Source: Adiantum capillus-veneris
Taxonomy: Eukaryota > Streptophyta > Polypodiopsida > Polypodiales > Pteridaceae
DNA: 64,000 bases
Direction: 5' to 3'
NCBI GenBank assembly: GCA_014529385.2
Contig: CM043953.1
Coordinates: 73,187,872 to 73,251,871 of the forward strand
Shown here: positions 1-12,476 of the stretch, piece by piece
How the letters are laid out: each line of letters starts with the position of its first letter
Position numbering within the stretch: the stretch's first letter is position 1
Notes under the pieces: generated by a model
What the model was told of the DNA's origin: nothing
The model's input: only the letters and a program-made list of their open reading frames with translations
The model's database searches: none
Program-made: the position numbers and the translations under genes

Positions 1-909
1 TTATGGATGCAATAGAACTATATGAATTGGTAGCTAGATTGCAAGTAAACTTTCACAAATCAAAACAAAAGACTGGCCTTCTTTTGTTTGACCAGGTGAA
101 GTGATTTTTCCCACTGACATAAAATCTCGAGTATCCACCTACACGGTTTGTTTCTTCTTCAAAACAATCCAATTGGATCTTGTAGCATATCAAACAAAAG
201 ATTAATTATTAGAAGTTGTCTACCTGGCCTTTACATGTGAGGCTTCGCATTTGCAATCAATCTTGATTGCATACATACAGTTCCTTTTGCCTCTTCTCCA
301 TTGGTCTCGGCATCACTTGAACGCTTTCATAAGTGACATTCTAGATCAACTTTGGAGAACTAATCCAACAAAAGAAAGGGTTGCAATTATTGTCAATGCA
401 AAAAATATGTACTCCTAAGAAGTGTGGGGGATTGTATATCCTTAAAATTCATAGTCATGCCTCAATTTTTGCAATAAAAACAAGCTTGGACGCAAATGTT
501 AGCATCTATGTGTTTAATAATGACTTAATTCTATGAGGGATAAAATTTCAAGACCAAGTAACCTGATACTGCTATATAAAGTAGGTTTGGAAATCCAAGA
601 ATCTTCATATCTTTGAGAATTGTGTGGTAGCTCAATTTGATGATATCGTGCGGGAAAGCTCAAGTTCAAGGATGGTCCACCATCCTTGGTGGGTAACTAA
701 TGGTTTGCGTATAGTAACTGCCACTTTCAACACGATAAAATTTGTTAGAACATACTTTACGTATGTTGGAAGGTAGGTGCCAACATCTATTCTTGCATGT
801 GTTATCAGCAACACTAGCACATAGTTTATAATGAGTACATCTATGAGACAAAATTTAAGAAACCTTTTCAATAGACTTGACAACAAATACCATTTAAATA
901 ATGTGTTTG
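1..909. other. AT-rich intergenic DNA, nothing identified
   Basis: The sequence is AT-rich with short, overlapping reading frames on both strands and no recognisable protein motif, RNA gene or repeat boundary. The foldback element that starts at 910 ends this stretch. I see no supported gene here. Confidence 0.5.
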
Positions 910-1311
910 AAGGAAAAATTACCAAAATACCCATGTAATGTGTGAAAAATTCCCAAAATAGCCCTCAAGTTTAAAAAATTCTGAATATACCCCTCATGTT
1001 TGACCAAAAATTCCCAAAATGCCCCTTTATCTCTAACAAGAATCTTTTTGCAACGCTTTATATGAACATTGGTTCTTCCTCAATAGAAGATGATAGAACT
1101 AGGATTTAAATGCTATTGTGGGCACACAAGATGAAATCGTTCATCATTTTTAGACACAAATGCCTCTATTTGTGAGCGCATTGGTAAATAATTTTGTCTA
1201 AAACACTGCAAGACAGAACTCGGTTGTCAGGGTATATTGGGAATTTTTGAAATTTGAAGGGTATTCTGGGAATTTCCACAAATTATAGGGATATTTTGAC
1301 AAATTTTCCTT
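910..1311. repeat. Foldback MITE-like element with long inverted ends
   Basis: The first ~90 bases (910-1000, starting AAGGAAAAATTACCAAAATA) and the last ~83 bases (1229-1311, ending CAAATTTTCCTT) are imperfect reverse complements over their whole length. Both carry CAAAATACCC / GGGTATTTTG and AATTCCCA / TGGGAATT blocks in matching order. The middle (about 1000-1228) is unrelated and has no coding capacity. Long terminal inverted repeats around a short non-coding core fit a non-autonomous foldback or MITE element. I could not find a clear target-site duplication, so the superfamily is unassigned and the outer limits are good to a few bases only. Confidence 0.55.
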
Positions 1312-3610
1312 TAATTAAAGCACTGGAAACCACATGGAAATAACCTCCATTGTCCAGATGCGACAAACGTGTACCCTCAATTCATGTAAGTTTTGATTCA
1401 ATCCTATCATTATAGGTTCTCACCTTCCAAAATTAAGGTCAATACATCTATGGGGAAAACACTTCAAAATTTTTGAATATTCACAATGACAAAAGTTCAA
1501 CTCCCTAGATTTAATTAAAACCATCACCTCTCTAGCATTCAGTGACATAACATGATCAAAGCATTAAGCATAAACTAGTTTGTCAGTTCCATAATCTTGA
1601 AGAATGTGAACTACATTAGTACATTATTATTTTTCTACTGAAGTCACCATTAATTAGCAAGCCTTTCAATTGATTTAATCCTTAACAAGAAAATCCATTC
1701 GCAATTTACCAAATATACCTCCACCCTTGAGGGAGGAGACCAGAACTATCCTCAAATCACTAAACAAAGATACACTAATTAATCAACAAGGTTTTAAATC
1801 ACACTAATTAACGAGCACGATTTTTAATCCAAACTAGTGCTTCAACCCTACAATCCAAGTTATATCAAGGAACTAAGGATCTATCACCCACCGTGAAAAT
1901 TATCCAAGCTACCAATGAGTAGCACTATTTTAAATCTAAGAACATGGCAACAATTTAGGATAACTAGTTTATAGAGTAAAAGTTTCTACATCAAGTCTGA
2001 GACAATAGTTTAAAAACTCAATCATTGGTACTAACTTGGACCATATGGACTATTGCTAGTACAGTCATGTTTGCTCTTATCATAGAGATTAGCAATCTAA
2101 ATCTAGTGTCTTCAACTAAAGATACAATCTTGAAGCCAATATGAAATAAATATGGGCACCGTGCAACACAAGATTAAGGAGCCAAACTCTGATTGCAAAG
2201 AAATGTTGGAGCTAACACAAAGAGCATGAGCTATATCTTCAAGTAATTCATACAATTTTCTTGGTCAATGTTGCCTCTCAAGGATAGTGCGCAATAATTT
2301 TTATAAAGGCATAAATTATCAAAGCAATATATATGTACAATTAGATCATCCATCAAGTTCCTTTTGAATTTCACTAAATAAAAGTATTGGCTTATCTTTG
2401 GTTCTCCAATTTGTCCCCATTGTGAATCACTTTAATAAGTTCTTATCGTAGCATGTGTGGTTTTTTAAGAACTATTTCTTTGGTGGACATGGAGGATCCA
2501 CTTCTCATAGAAAAAGGCATGCCACCTATGAGGAGAGAATCCTACAAAACCCCCTATTTACGACTAGTATACAACCCCCCCTTCTGAGATATATATTATC
2601 GATAGTTTACATAAAGAGAATGTGTGTTCCTATCCTTCCAATACATCTCTAGCTAAAAACCCCAAAATCATACGCTTATCTAGCTAAAAAAAAAAAAAAA
2701 ACACCATCCCTTGCATTTATGTGGTACAACAAGTTTTCCATGGTCGATCCCTGGGTTTATGGGCTTGTTTCAATTATTCATACAATGATTTCATGCAAGT
2801 CATCAAATATCCATTGATTGGGTAATTCACTAAGTGTCTAATTAGTGGACATTCTAACCATTATGCATTACCAAAGCCCAAAACTTTGAATGATTTTGAT
2901 TCCAAGTGGAAGATTTATTATCTTTGCTTAAACTCAATATTTAACCGCAAGCATATCATGTAACAACAAATGCTCATCCATCTTATGTTATGCTTATGAA
3001 TTTCTAAGTACCCATTGCCACTTCCATGAGAAAAATGTTGGGATTTCCCTAGCCATGGAGTGCTATGGGAACACCGTTTCTCTCAATGACATGATGGCCA
3101 TACACTTTCATGACACATACATGCATGACCCATGAAGACTCCATTAAATGAAGTCCACAAAGACAGCATAAAAGAAGTTCCATGATCTCTGTCCTTTAGG
3201 AACCTAGCTTTAAAAGTACCATGTACATTATTCATTTTTTGAATCTAATACATTGTTGTCTAATATTGCATATACATTGAGTCTACTCCTTTGATTAGTT
3301 CGTGATTAACTCCAATTACATTAATAATCCAATGAACGCCACTAACACTCCTCCGCCTTAACACTAAACCTTTCATGTGGTATCAAAGCCATTAGGGTAA
3401 TCTCATCTCTAGACTCGTTTAAATCCATTCGAATCCATTGGAAATCATTAACCCTAAAGCTAGAGTAAGTCTTTTTTTTTTTCATAAGAGACTTAATTGA
3501 TTCATAACCATCTTTTGCATTTGCATTTAGCACTAATCTTTTAGATATTATTATATACCTTTTTGCTACGAGGAGAGGGAGGGAGAGAGAAAATGAGTCG
3601 AATCTGATCA
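1312..3610. other. Intergenic DNA without identifiable genes
   Basis: No convincing coding region, RNA gene or transposon boundary was seen. Frames at 2455-2652 (+) and 3342-3650 (-) are short, lack family motifs and overlap low-complexity sequence, including an A-run at 2686-2701. A purine-rich patch at 3570-3595 may be a weak microsatellite. Confidence 0.45.
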
Positions 3611-3797
3611 TGTGAGGTGCACTAAAAGATAAATGCAAAGGGATAGTCAAAGTGACTATTTGTGGCGAGAAAGCAAGTGACGGTCCCTCAAATAGTCAAA
3701 GTAACTATTTGTGAGGTGCACTAAAAGATAAATGCAAAGCAAATAGTCAAAGTGACTATTTGTGGCGAGAAAGCAAGTGACGGTCCCTCAAATCATA
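3611..3797. repeat. Tandem duplication, about 100-bp period
   Basis: Two adjacent near-identical units (3611-3709 and 3710-3797) both contain GTGAGGTGCACTAAAAGATA, then AGTCAAAGTGACTATTTGTG, then GCAAGTGACGGTCCCTCAAA. The short inverted word AATAGTCAAAGT/ACTATTTG recurs inside and between the units. No coding function is visible. Confidence 0.75.
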
Positions 3798-4332
3798 GAG
3801 AGACCTTGCCTCCTCACAGCCACTTGCTCTGCACAACAAAGCCTTACCTATACACCCAAGGGTTGGCTCCCTTTGCTTGTCCTCAACTATTGTAGAGAAA
3901 AGCTCATCTTGCATTCACCTGCTTTGAATACTCTTGATTATTGCATACGTCTCTAGTTGAACCTGTATCATCAGCACTACTGCCGAACACCCCCCCAACT
4001 CTCCTACGTGTACACCTGCTGCCTTGCAACCTGCACGGCCTACCAGCTTGTAGCTCACTCACCCTCACACCACCTCTCACCATCTACAACATTGGGCAGG
4101 ACTCTCGGTACCTGCAGCCCCTTGAGTGGAAGGGCCACCGAGCTAAAGAGAAGTCATTTTTGTTCCCTCCTACCCCCGTTGCTCAAAGCCAGCTGCATCA
4201 CCCGTGATCTCACATCAGGGCCATACATGCTCGGTGCCACTTTTGCACCCACATCTATCCTGCAAGTCATCATCTAATCACAAGAAGTTTTGAACAAATT
4301 CTCACAATATTTCCCACATTGTGACTTACCTC

Positions 4333-4487
4333 AACATCATGAGCTTCTGTGAGGGATGCGCCGCATACCGAGCTAGGTACGATTGGGGACAGGGGACCGC
4401 CGGCCCGGTGGGGGGGCTGTCGGTCCCCTGTCCCCAATCGTACCTAGCTAGGTATGCGGCGCCTCTCGAGCAGAAGCTCATGATGTT
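4333..4487. repeat. 66-bp inverted repeat with GC-rich loop
   Basis: Left arm 4333-4398 (AACATCATGAGCTTCTG... to GGGGACAGGGGACC) and right arm 4422-4487 (GGTCCCCTGTCCCC... to ...CATGATGTT) are reverse complements except for one short mismatched block and a single base. The 23-base loop (4399-4421) is almost all G and C. The right arm and the ~100 bases after it recur at 9752-9915 without the left arm. This could be one end of a larger mobile element or a recently formed palindrome; no TSD or transposase accompanies it. Confidence 0.7.
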
Positions 4488-4590
4488 ATGCATTGTATGA
4501 AAAACATTGAGAAAGACTCCGTTTTTCTACATGAAAAAATATTCTTGTGAATGTAGCCCCGCCTGCTCATACGTGGTTGTCGTCATGAAA
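4422..4590. repeat. Dispersed repeat, copy 1 (also at 9752-9915)
   Basis: From GGTCCCCTGTCCCCAATCGT through the stretch near TGTAGCCCCGCCTGCTCATA this is nearly identical to 9752-9915. The short word CACATCTATCCTGCAAGTCA just upstream (about 4250) also occurs near copy 2 (about 10122), so both belong to one larger, rearranged repeat family. No open frame of interest is shared. Confidence 0.7.
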
Positions 4591-4619
4591 TCAATAAATC
4601 ACATGGTCATTTATTGAAT

Positions 4620-5420
4620 ATGTCATGAAATACCCAGGCTTTGGACCTCGGATTTGCAGGATGGTGAGCACGTTTGGTGCTAATAGCCAATCAGATCTCC
4701 TATTCACAATGATAGAATTGTGGGAGCCTTTGAGGTCAAGAGATCCAACATGGGTGCCCTCTTGCCCCTATTTTATTTGCCATTAAATCTCATCCTCTGG
4801 TGACCTTGCTCGAGGATAGTGTTGGGAAAGGGGAGATTCAAGGGCTATCTCTCCCTAACAACAATCAACTGGTATCTAAGCTTTGTAGATGACTCATTGC
4901 TCTTCCTCAAAGATTTCTCTCGTGATAAAAAGGCTCTAGAGATTGTGCTGTGAGATGGGTTTCTAACCTCACTCCTATGTTACTGCAAACATAGCAAGAA
5001 CCACAAACATAATTGTCAATCCATGGGATGAAGCTGAATCTACTAGTGTATAGAGGCTACAAGAGGGTGTCAATCTCTTGGAAAACAACAGACAACTCGC
5101 ATCTAACACAAGCTACACTCAAATTACCTAAGTCATAAAAAGCTAATCGCTAGTCGGCAAACAAATCATAACCATTACAGCATCAAACGACATCCAAATG
5201 TTATGGAACTTCTAGGACATGTATATAAGACCTAAGCACACATTCTTATGGTCTCAAATATCACTTTTAATGAATTGCAAAAAATGCAATTATTAACAAC
5301 AATGATTTTTTGACCTCGAATGCATCAAAATGCTTAGCAATGATGGCCCAATACCCTGCCTATGCTTACTTTGTGACTTTCTAGCTTAAATTACTACTTA
5401 TGATGAAATTAGGCCGCGAG
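4620..5420. other. Intergenic DNA, nothing identified
   Basis: No motif-bearing reading frame, RNA gene or clear repeat was found between the dispersed repeat and the LTR-like sequence that follows on the minus strand. Confidence 0.4.
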
Positions 5421-5429
5421 TCAGCGACG

Positions 5430-5844
5430 TCAAAATCTATAGTTTACCATGATAAGTTTACGTCAATGCGTAGAGCTCTTACCTACGGTTGCAACGCAAC
5501 AGACGACACTGCAATGTGACTATCGGGAAGGGAGTAGGAAGCACGAGAAGGGGAGAAGTGAGCGCCGTTAGCTCACGCTGTGTATTTTATTATCCAAAAC
5601 TTAACATAACTTACAAAAATTGGCTTTTATACCTTAGCCAAGGTTTCTTTGGTCAAAAACTAATAATCCCGGAGCTCTAACTAAGGCTAAATTGATATAA
5701 TCTGGAAGTTTATAGCCCCCGCTCATCGATTACAATATCCACTTGGAAAATAGGAGTTACAATATTCCCGATTTATCAAAAGAATAAGTGTTTTTACAAT
5801 AAAAGCTCCCAAAAAATGATACATGGATTAGATTGTTGCTAACA
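5430..5844 (-). repeat. Putative 3' LTR (minus strand) with TATA box
   Basis: Read on the minus strand, a polypurine tract (GAGGTGGGGGGGAA, 5845-5858) is followed at once by TGTTAGCAAC, the usual PPT-TG junction of a 3' LTR. About 210 bases downstream is a TATA box, GGTATAAAAG (5624-5633), followed by an AATAAAA word. The far end of the LTR could not be fixed; 5430 is an estimate. No second LTR was found, so the call rests on the PPT/TG junction and promoter layout. Confidence 0.45.
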
Positions 5845-5858
5845 TTCCCCCCCACCTC
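5845..5858 (-). promoter_or_regulatory. Polypurine tract
   Basis: On the minus strand GAGGTGGGGGGGAA directly precedes TGTTAGC. A G-rich purine run ending in AA next to TG is the usual plus-strand priming site of LTR retrotransposons. Confidence 0.45.
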
Positions 5859-7884
5859 GACTGTGTCGTCCCTTGACACAATTTCATGGACTGAAATAGT
5901 CTTCGGGTTGACGGTTGGCGAAGCGGTTTTTAAGTGCTTATAGAGCTTTTTGATATCTGATGCGTCGTTCTTTATCAGGGACTTGTAGAAACTGAATAGT
6001 GACTTTGTTTTTAAGTTTGATGGCAGAATAGCCAACAAAACTTGCTGTCAGATTGCTGATCACTAGCTCAAAAATCTTTGTATGCCATGTGAAGAATCTT
6101 GTGTAGAAAGTCTCTTCGAATGCCAACATATTGCTTGATGGCAAGAACATACATCTGGCGTAGAAGCCGTAGAGGACTTCTTTTCAAGAATGTCCGCTCA
6201 AATCATAGCACAAGCCTTTGTTACCTTCTAAGAAAGACATCCATGGGGCTCCTGCTTGCTCAGGCTCATGAAAAGCTTGAATGCATGTGAGAAGCATTAT
6301 GTATATTTTATAGAGCATTGCACATGAGAGGTCAGGGAGGCTCTTGAAGAAGTTCATGGCGCCTGTTAGGGTTTTCACCATGTATTCCTCCGTTGCTGGT
6401 CCCTACTCTGGAGCTAGTAGTTTTGGGTAGTTGAGCCAAGTTGGCCTCTTCTTTTTAAGGCTTTGTGTGCCTGCAATGTCCTTACCCTTGGTACAAGACA
6501 GAATGTCAGGTATTTCTCGATTGATGCAGGTGATCTTGTAAACAAAATAAGGCACCTTGAGTTTTTGTTGAGCCAATTCTTTCTCCATTTAGGGTGGAGA
6601 GCATCTAAAACTTCTTCCTATCCTTGTAAAGTCTTTCTCTGACTTGTAGTAGCTCCACCTTTATCAAAGGGTAGGGAAACGATTGTTGATGCCATTGAGC
6701 ATCGATTCGGCTGGGAGTAAGCTGGGTTACATTGACTGAGTGAAGAACTCTCAACTCCCAATCCATTGCTGCTTTCCATTCAACATCTACTTCATGGACA
6801 ATCTGCTCTTTTAGTGCATCTTCTTCAGCTTTAGAAAGTTGGACCATTGGCACTTGTTCTTTTTCAGTGGATTGGTACTTGGAATTCAGAATCTCCAGTC
6901 TGCCCTTCTATTGGTTGTGTTTTCATATCCGCAAAGGAGACTGATGGTATGTCTATAATTGGTTGTTCAAAGATTCTACTCCTCTTGAGCTTTTGTATGC
7001 CCTTCTCTCAGCAAATGGTTGGCTCTCTTTAAATCCTCTATTTTCTTGAGCAACTACTCTTATTTTTCTACCTGCATTAAGATGATGTCTCGTATTTGTG
7101 CCTGTTCAAGCTTCAACTCAAGTTCCAGGTCCTTGTTTCTCTTTTCCAAAGTCTTGTATATTTCATCTGTCCCCTTGACTAAAGCTATGGCTGGGTTTTC
7201 CCTAACCTGCCTTAGGAATGCCGCTTGGTCATTGATTCTTTGCTCAGAGTATTGCAATGAGGCATTGGCTACATCTGATTGTACTTGGATCTTTTGGATT
7301 GACTGAGTAGTGATAAAAAGTTCATTGGTCGCTTTTGTTAGCTGTTGGTCCTTGCTTTTGCATGCATCTGACAGCTTTGTGAGGAGCTCCCCTAAATCTT
7401 TCATCTCTTTCTGTTGCCTTTCCTTGATAGTTTGGTGTTGATCTGCTTCATTTTTTAGTTCTTTGGTTTGTCCTTGGAGATCTTTAATGATGTTCATCCT
7501 GTCCTCGAGCTCATCTTGTAGAGCATCTATTACCTGTTCCAACTCTTTAGCTTTAGCACTGTAGCTAAGCGCTGCTGTTCGCATCTTTTATGTCATCATC
7601 TGCATTTGCTTTGCATACTCATTAATCTAAATGATAACCTCATCCTTGTTTCCCATTCTTCAGGTTCTACCTGAGGTTGCTTAGAAGTTCTAGTAGATTT
7701 GGCTTGCGGCTCTTAAACTGATCAACGGATTTTGCTTGTGGCCTTGCAGTTGGTTCAACTGATTCTTCTTGAGGCTTTGTACCTGCTTCAATTGATTCTG
7801 CTTGTGTTGTAGAAGGTCCAGCTTTGTCTTTGTCTGCTTCCTTGGGCTATTCATGTCATAAAAACTAAGATCTAATTCTCCCAA
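5845..7884 (-). pseudogene. Decayed coding region with a long coiled coil, probably retroelement-derived
   Basis: Open frames on the minus strand follow one another across 7884 to 5757 with only short interruptions by stops and frameshifts. The longest (7584-7060, 174 aa) is a strongly heptad-like, Lys/Glu/Gln-rich coiled coil. Upstream of it (7884-7690) is a Gln/Lys/Leu-rich repeat-like segment. Downstream fragments (6853-6605, 6588-6403, 6381-6184, 6150-5938, 6038-5757) look like one decayed protein with hydrophobic and aromatic patches. The last fragment runs directly into the PPT and LTR at 5858/5844, which suggests the 3' end of a retroelement's internal region. I do not recognise the family and see no RT, integrase or zinc knuckle. 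It could instead be a decayed host gene. Confidence 0.45.
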
Positions 7885-8198
7885 ATGATTTTCTCATGTT
7901 AAACTGATCATTTAATATGGGAAGTACCACTGGAGTAAAAGCTAGAATATTGGTAAGGCTGCCAATCGGTCTCTGCAGGGATTCAAAGGAGGGAAAATAG
8001 GGATCCAAATGGGGACAGTCTGTAAAAGAGCAATTCAATGGGGCTCTAAAGACCTAAGGTTCAGCTCCAGTTCCTAATTTTTAATTCAATTGTCCAAAGG
8101 CCAATGTAGGGGGAAATTGGATGGTCATGGGAAGACTAAAAAGTCTTCCCACATCCCTATCAAGGAGGGGGCGAGCCATGAGAGTAGGGGATGAGAGA

Positions 8199-8299
<101 letters not shown>

Positions 8300-8646
8300 A
8301 CTTCAGGGCTTCCCCTTTACATAAAGGGATACTGGACACATGTCAGACTCGTAGGAAAGTTGCCACCAAGCTTTCCTCAAATCCTATTGGATGGCCATAG
8401 AGGTGGACCAATGAGAATTAGGCTAGAGTAAATTTAGTCTAATCAATTTAAAAATACTTGATAAAAGAACCAATAGAAATTAAGCTCCTTAGAAGATATC
8501 GGACAGTCTACCAAGGGTCCAATGAGCATTCAACAGTCCAATGGCTTGCCTGATTCCTATTGGCCAAAAGACTAAGAGGTCCAATGACAGTTTAATTGAA
8601 TTATTTAATTACCTAAAGCTCTCACAAAAGGGGAAAGGGGGACACA

Positions 8647-8784
8647 TGTCACAAGGCTAGCAATTATGGTTCTAATTTGTGATTGGCTAAGCTTTACAAG
8701 GGCCAATGGGATGCCAGCATGAGCAAATAGCTAGAGGGGTCGACCAAGAGGAGAGAGAAGATTGCATTTTACTCTAACACAATG

Positions 8785-8864
<80 letters not shown>

Positions 8865-9517
8865 CTCATGTGTGCAAGAAGAACTCCATCTCCTTCTCCA
8901 AGCATTGAGAAGTAGAGGCCTACACCAACGACTCTTGGCTATGGAATGCAAATCCAACCAAGAGCCAAGCTTCAATGGCATGATCATCTCCTCTACCATG
9001 CTAAGCTATGCTATTACTATTAAAGTGATTATGTGAGGAGAATACTTCTTTCTTGTAAGATACCTCTTCTTCCTTTCAATCTATCCTCATTCCCTGCTAG
9101 CTCTCACCATTTTTAAAGGTGTGTGAGGTCTTAGGACTGAGGCTAGGGACACTAGGTGTAATTTGCAAGAATAATTTGGTGCATGAAGATTCCATCTTCA
9201 TTGCACCAACGAGTTTTGTCAAGGAAACATAAGAATTGTATTGTACAAAAGTGTCCTTTGATTGTTGAAGCTATAATACAAATCCTTTATGGAGGGGGGA
9301 CCGGCTCCATGTAAATCCGGTCCTCAACTGTTGTCCATTGTTCTATTTCTCTCTCTTTTCAAGTATTGTCAATGCCAAATTAGCTAGGTGTAAATTGCTA
9401 TGTTGCTTTCTCAATTAAGTACTCTCTCTATGCTCATTAGGAACTTGCTCTTAATGAAATGCTCACTATGTTATCAATTTCCGCTACACACAAGTTATTA
9501 GTACATTAAATGTTACA
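8647..9517 (+). repeat. Putative 5' LTR (plus strand), left limit uncertain
   Basis: The sequence ends ...AAATGTTACA at 9517 and is followed after one base by a perfect initiator-tRNA primer site (9519-9530), the arrangement expected at the inner edge of a 5' LTR. A G-rich hairpin word GACCGG...CCGGTC (about 9299-9323) lies about 200 bases before the end, and a similar G-run/hairpin occurs in the LTR-like DNA near 26090. The start was set at TGTCACAAGG (8647) because two other gypsy LTRs in this window begin TGTCAC, but this is a guess. A (CA)n tract (8789-8862) lies inside. Confidence 0.4.
8789..8862 (+). repeat. (CA)n microsatellite
   Basis: About 74 bases of pure CA repeat inside the putative LTR. 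It explains the HTHT/CVCV frames around it. Confidence 0.95.
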
Positions 9518-9518
9518 T

Positions 9519-9530
9519 TGGTATCAGAGC
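9519..9530 (+). promoter_or_regulatory. Primer binding site, initiator tRNA-Met type
   Basis: TGGTATCAGAGC is complementary to the 3' end of plant initiator tRNA-Met and is the usual PBS of plant gypsy and copia elements. The same word occurs at 46568 just inside an intact LTR. After ~220 bases the internal region gives way to the dispersed repeat at 9752, so this element is broken. Confidence 0.75.
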
Positions 9531-9751
9531 GATTGGTTTCTGTTTTCTTGCTCAAGAAGAGAAGTCCGCAAGCTTGCTACAAATGGTTGGTGTTATTAAT
9601 TGCAAAGAGTAAGTAGAATAGAGATTTTTCATCCTTGAAGCACGCCTGCTTTATGCAATTAACGGGGACACCGTCAAGAGCTATGGTCTTAAGGATGGAG
9701 TCCTACGGGGCTTGCTTATGGCTTAACCATTATTGAGCTATTAGAAGCTTG

Positions 9752-9915
9752 AGATCCCCTGTCCCCAATCGTACCTAGCTAGGTATGCGGCGCCTCTCGA
9801 GCAGAAGCTCATGATGTTATGCATTGTATTAAAAACATTGAGAAAGACTCCGATTTCCTACATGAAAAAATCTTCTTGTGAATGTAGCCCCACCTTCTCA
9901 TACGTGGTCGTTGTC
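9752..9915. repeat. Dispersed repeat, copy 2 (also at 4422-4590)
   Basis: Near-identical to 4422-4590 from CCCCTGTCCCCAATCGTACC through the CTACATGAAAAAAT word to CTCATACGTGG. The left arm of the 4333 palindrome is absent here. Confidence 0.7.
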
Positions 9916-9921
9916 TCTTCC

Positions 9922-10348
9922 AGCGCTTTTTTACCTCTCGGGCAATATTTTTTAAGCGCACATTCACACACTGAAGGTCTTATTTCTCAATCATTTTGCC
10001 CTGTAGTGCACAATTTGGCCTAGAGTTTGCCACGAGAAGCTATTCCGTCCCATTAATAAATCGGTTTTTCATAGATTGATTGAGTTTCTACTTTGTGATC
10101 CTTTTTATTCTTATGAGCCACATCTATCCTGCAAGTCATCATCTAATGTAGCGCTTTTCCACCTCTCGGGCAATATTTTTTAAGCGTCCATTCATACATT
10201 GAAGGTCTTATTTCTCAATCATTTTGCCCTGTAGTGCAGAATTTGGCCTAGAGTTTGCCACGAGAAGCTATTCCGTCCCATTAATAAATCGTTTTTTTCA
10301 TAGATTGATTGAGTTTCTACTTTGTGATCCTTTTTATTCTTATGAGCC
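9922..10348. repeat. Direct repeat of about 198 bp, two units
   Basis: Units 9922-10119 and 10150-10348 are nearly identical, each from AGCGCTTTT to TTATTCTTATGAGCC. The 30-base spacer contains CACATCTATCCTGCAAGTCA, also found near 4250. No coding content is evident. Confidence 0.8.
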
Positions 10349-10924
10349 TTCGCTCAAGGGGGTGATTTATCTTGTGTTTTTCATTTTATCATATTGTTTT
10401 TGGGTTAGACACTGCCATAGAAGGGAGCCCCTCTATTGGTAAGACCCCCAAGCTTTGCATTAAGCATTCTACTTAGGTCTTAGCATTCTACTTAGGTGTT
10501 GCATCAAAATAAAAATGAGCATGAAGCACTCCAGTATGGAGATAACATGAATATTCATGCATCCACATTCGAACGTGAGACACGAGCATGAACGACGTGA
10601 AGACATGAAGAAGATGAAGAAGCATGGGCGACATGAAAAATACACAAACAAGAATCAAGCATGAAGAACACAACTATGACACATGATATTTAAAGATATT
10701 GAAGAGAAAAAGATAGATTGGAAGGGGAGAGAGTGCTAAATAAGCATAAGAAAGAGATTGAAGAGAAAAAGATAGTTTACAAGGGAAGAGAGTGCTAATT
10801 AAGCAATAGTGTATGTTAAACCAAAATTACAAAAGAAAGCTAGTGTTGAGATTTAACAACGATAAACGTGTGCCAAAAGGTAGCTGTGCATATTATTTTT
10901 TTTGGTAAAAGGGGTCTTTTATTG

Positions 10925-11295
10925 GGGGGGGGGGAGAGAGAGAGAGAGAGAGAGATGTTGGAAACATTATAAGATTTTGTAATGGAGATGTTGCAAAACT
11001 CATGTTAGGTTTTGTTAAGCCTAATTTTACATATGGAATGGAAGTGGTTCAAGCATGGCTTTTGCAAAGTGTAAAAGAATTGTTAAGACACATTAGTACA
11101 AAGAGAAAAGAAGAGGGAATCACTGTACATAAGAAAGAGATTGAAGGGAAAAAAATAGATTGAAAGAGATAAGAGTGCTAACGAAGCAATAGTGTATGTT
11201 AAACCAAAATTACACGAGGAAGTTGGTGTTGACATTTAACATGTGCTAAGAAATGTTAAGTCGAGATTAGGTTTTTGCTAGAAGATTTTTTCTTT

Positions 11296-11335
<40 letters not shown>

Positions 11336-11438
11336 GTGAGTGATTGATTTTGGAAACATTCTAAGATTTTTCAATTTTAATATGGACGTGTGTGGGCACA
11401 AGAGAACTCGAGAATCCAGGCGATTTTTACCCACATAC

Positions 11439-11484
<46 letters not shown>

Positions 11485-12407
11485 TACTTTCTTTTTGTTT
11501 TCCAAGGGCATCTCAAACGATTCCACCTAATAAAGCTCAAAAGTAAAAGCTATCTAAACTAGTCGTTCAAATAACAAAACCCCAAAACTTATCTTTTGAG
11601 CCTACTTCACCACATCAATATCTTGACATGCCACCACTTTTAAAGGAAAACTAGTGGTTCTGGACAAGCCGGCTCCCACCGCCGCCTTCGACAGGAATTG
11701 TGGATATAGGAAAAGTTTTCCCCCCCCCTCCCTTGTACGTAACTTTTTACCCTTCACTCTTGATTTAGGGCGTCACGTGAGGCTTAGTTATTAGTTATTG
11801 CTAACTATGCCAACTATGCCCAGACAAAGCATCAAATGAATAACAGCCTCTTGCATGGTCATGTGTGGCTTAGTTATTCATTCATCCTCCCAATTGTGCC
11901 TTGAACTTCACAACTATGCCAAAATCGACATAGTTACAAAGGGTAGGCATAGTAACTCATTTAATGCTCCTTTTTGTGTGTGACCAAGAATGAGGCTTGG
12001 TTATTTGTTCAAATAACTACTAACTAAGCCTCACGTGACCATTGCCTACTTTAGATGTCTTGTAAGGACCCACCACTGTGACTTAACTGATTGTTTTGTG
12101 CGAACCCTTCACTTTTTATTACATTAGATGTTTTGTAAAATTTTCTTTTAAGAAAACCAATGGCTAACACGTGGAAGCCCTCTCCATGCTTGAAATCTTG
12201 AAATCTTTAAGGTACATAAAGAAATAGTAGTGAAGAGAGGATCTAGAGCTCCCTACACGTGTAAAAAAAGACTTAAATAGCACCAATGGTTTGGTCTTTC
12301 CCTGAGCTTACACAAATGCAACCTTGATTATTTGTTTTTTAAAATCCCTTTTGGGATCATAATGAGTCAAAGAGTTGAAAGTTTCATGTACATAGGTCAC
12401 AAAGGAT

Positions 12408-12476
<69 letters not shown>

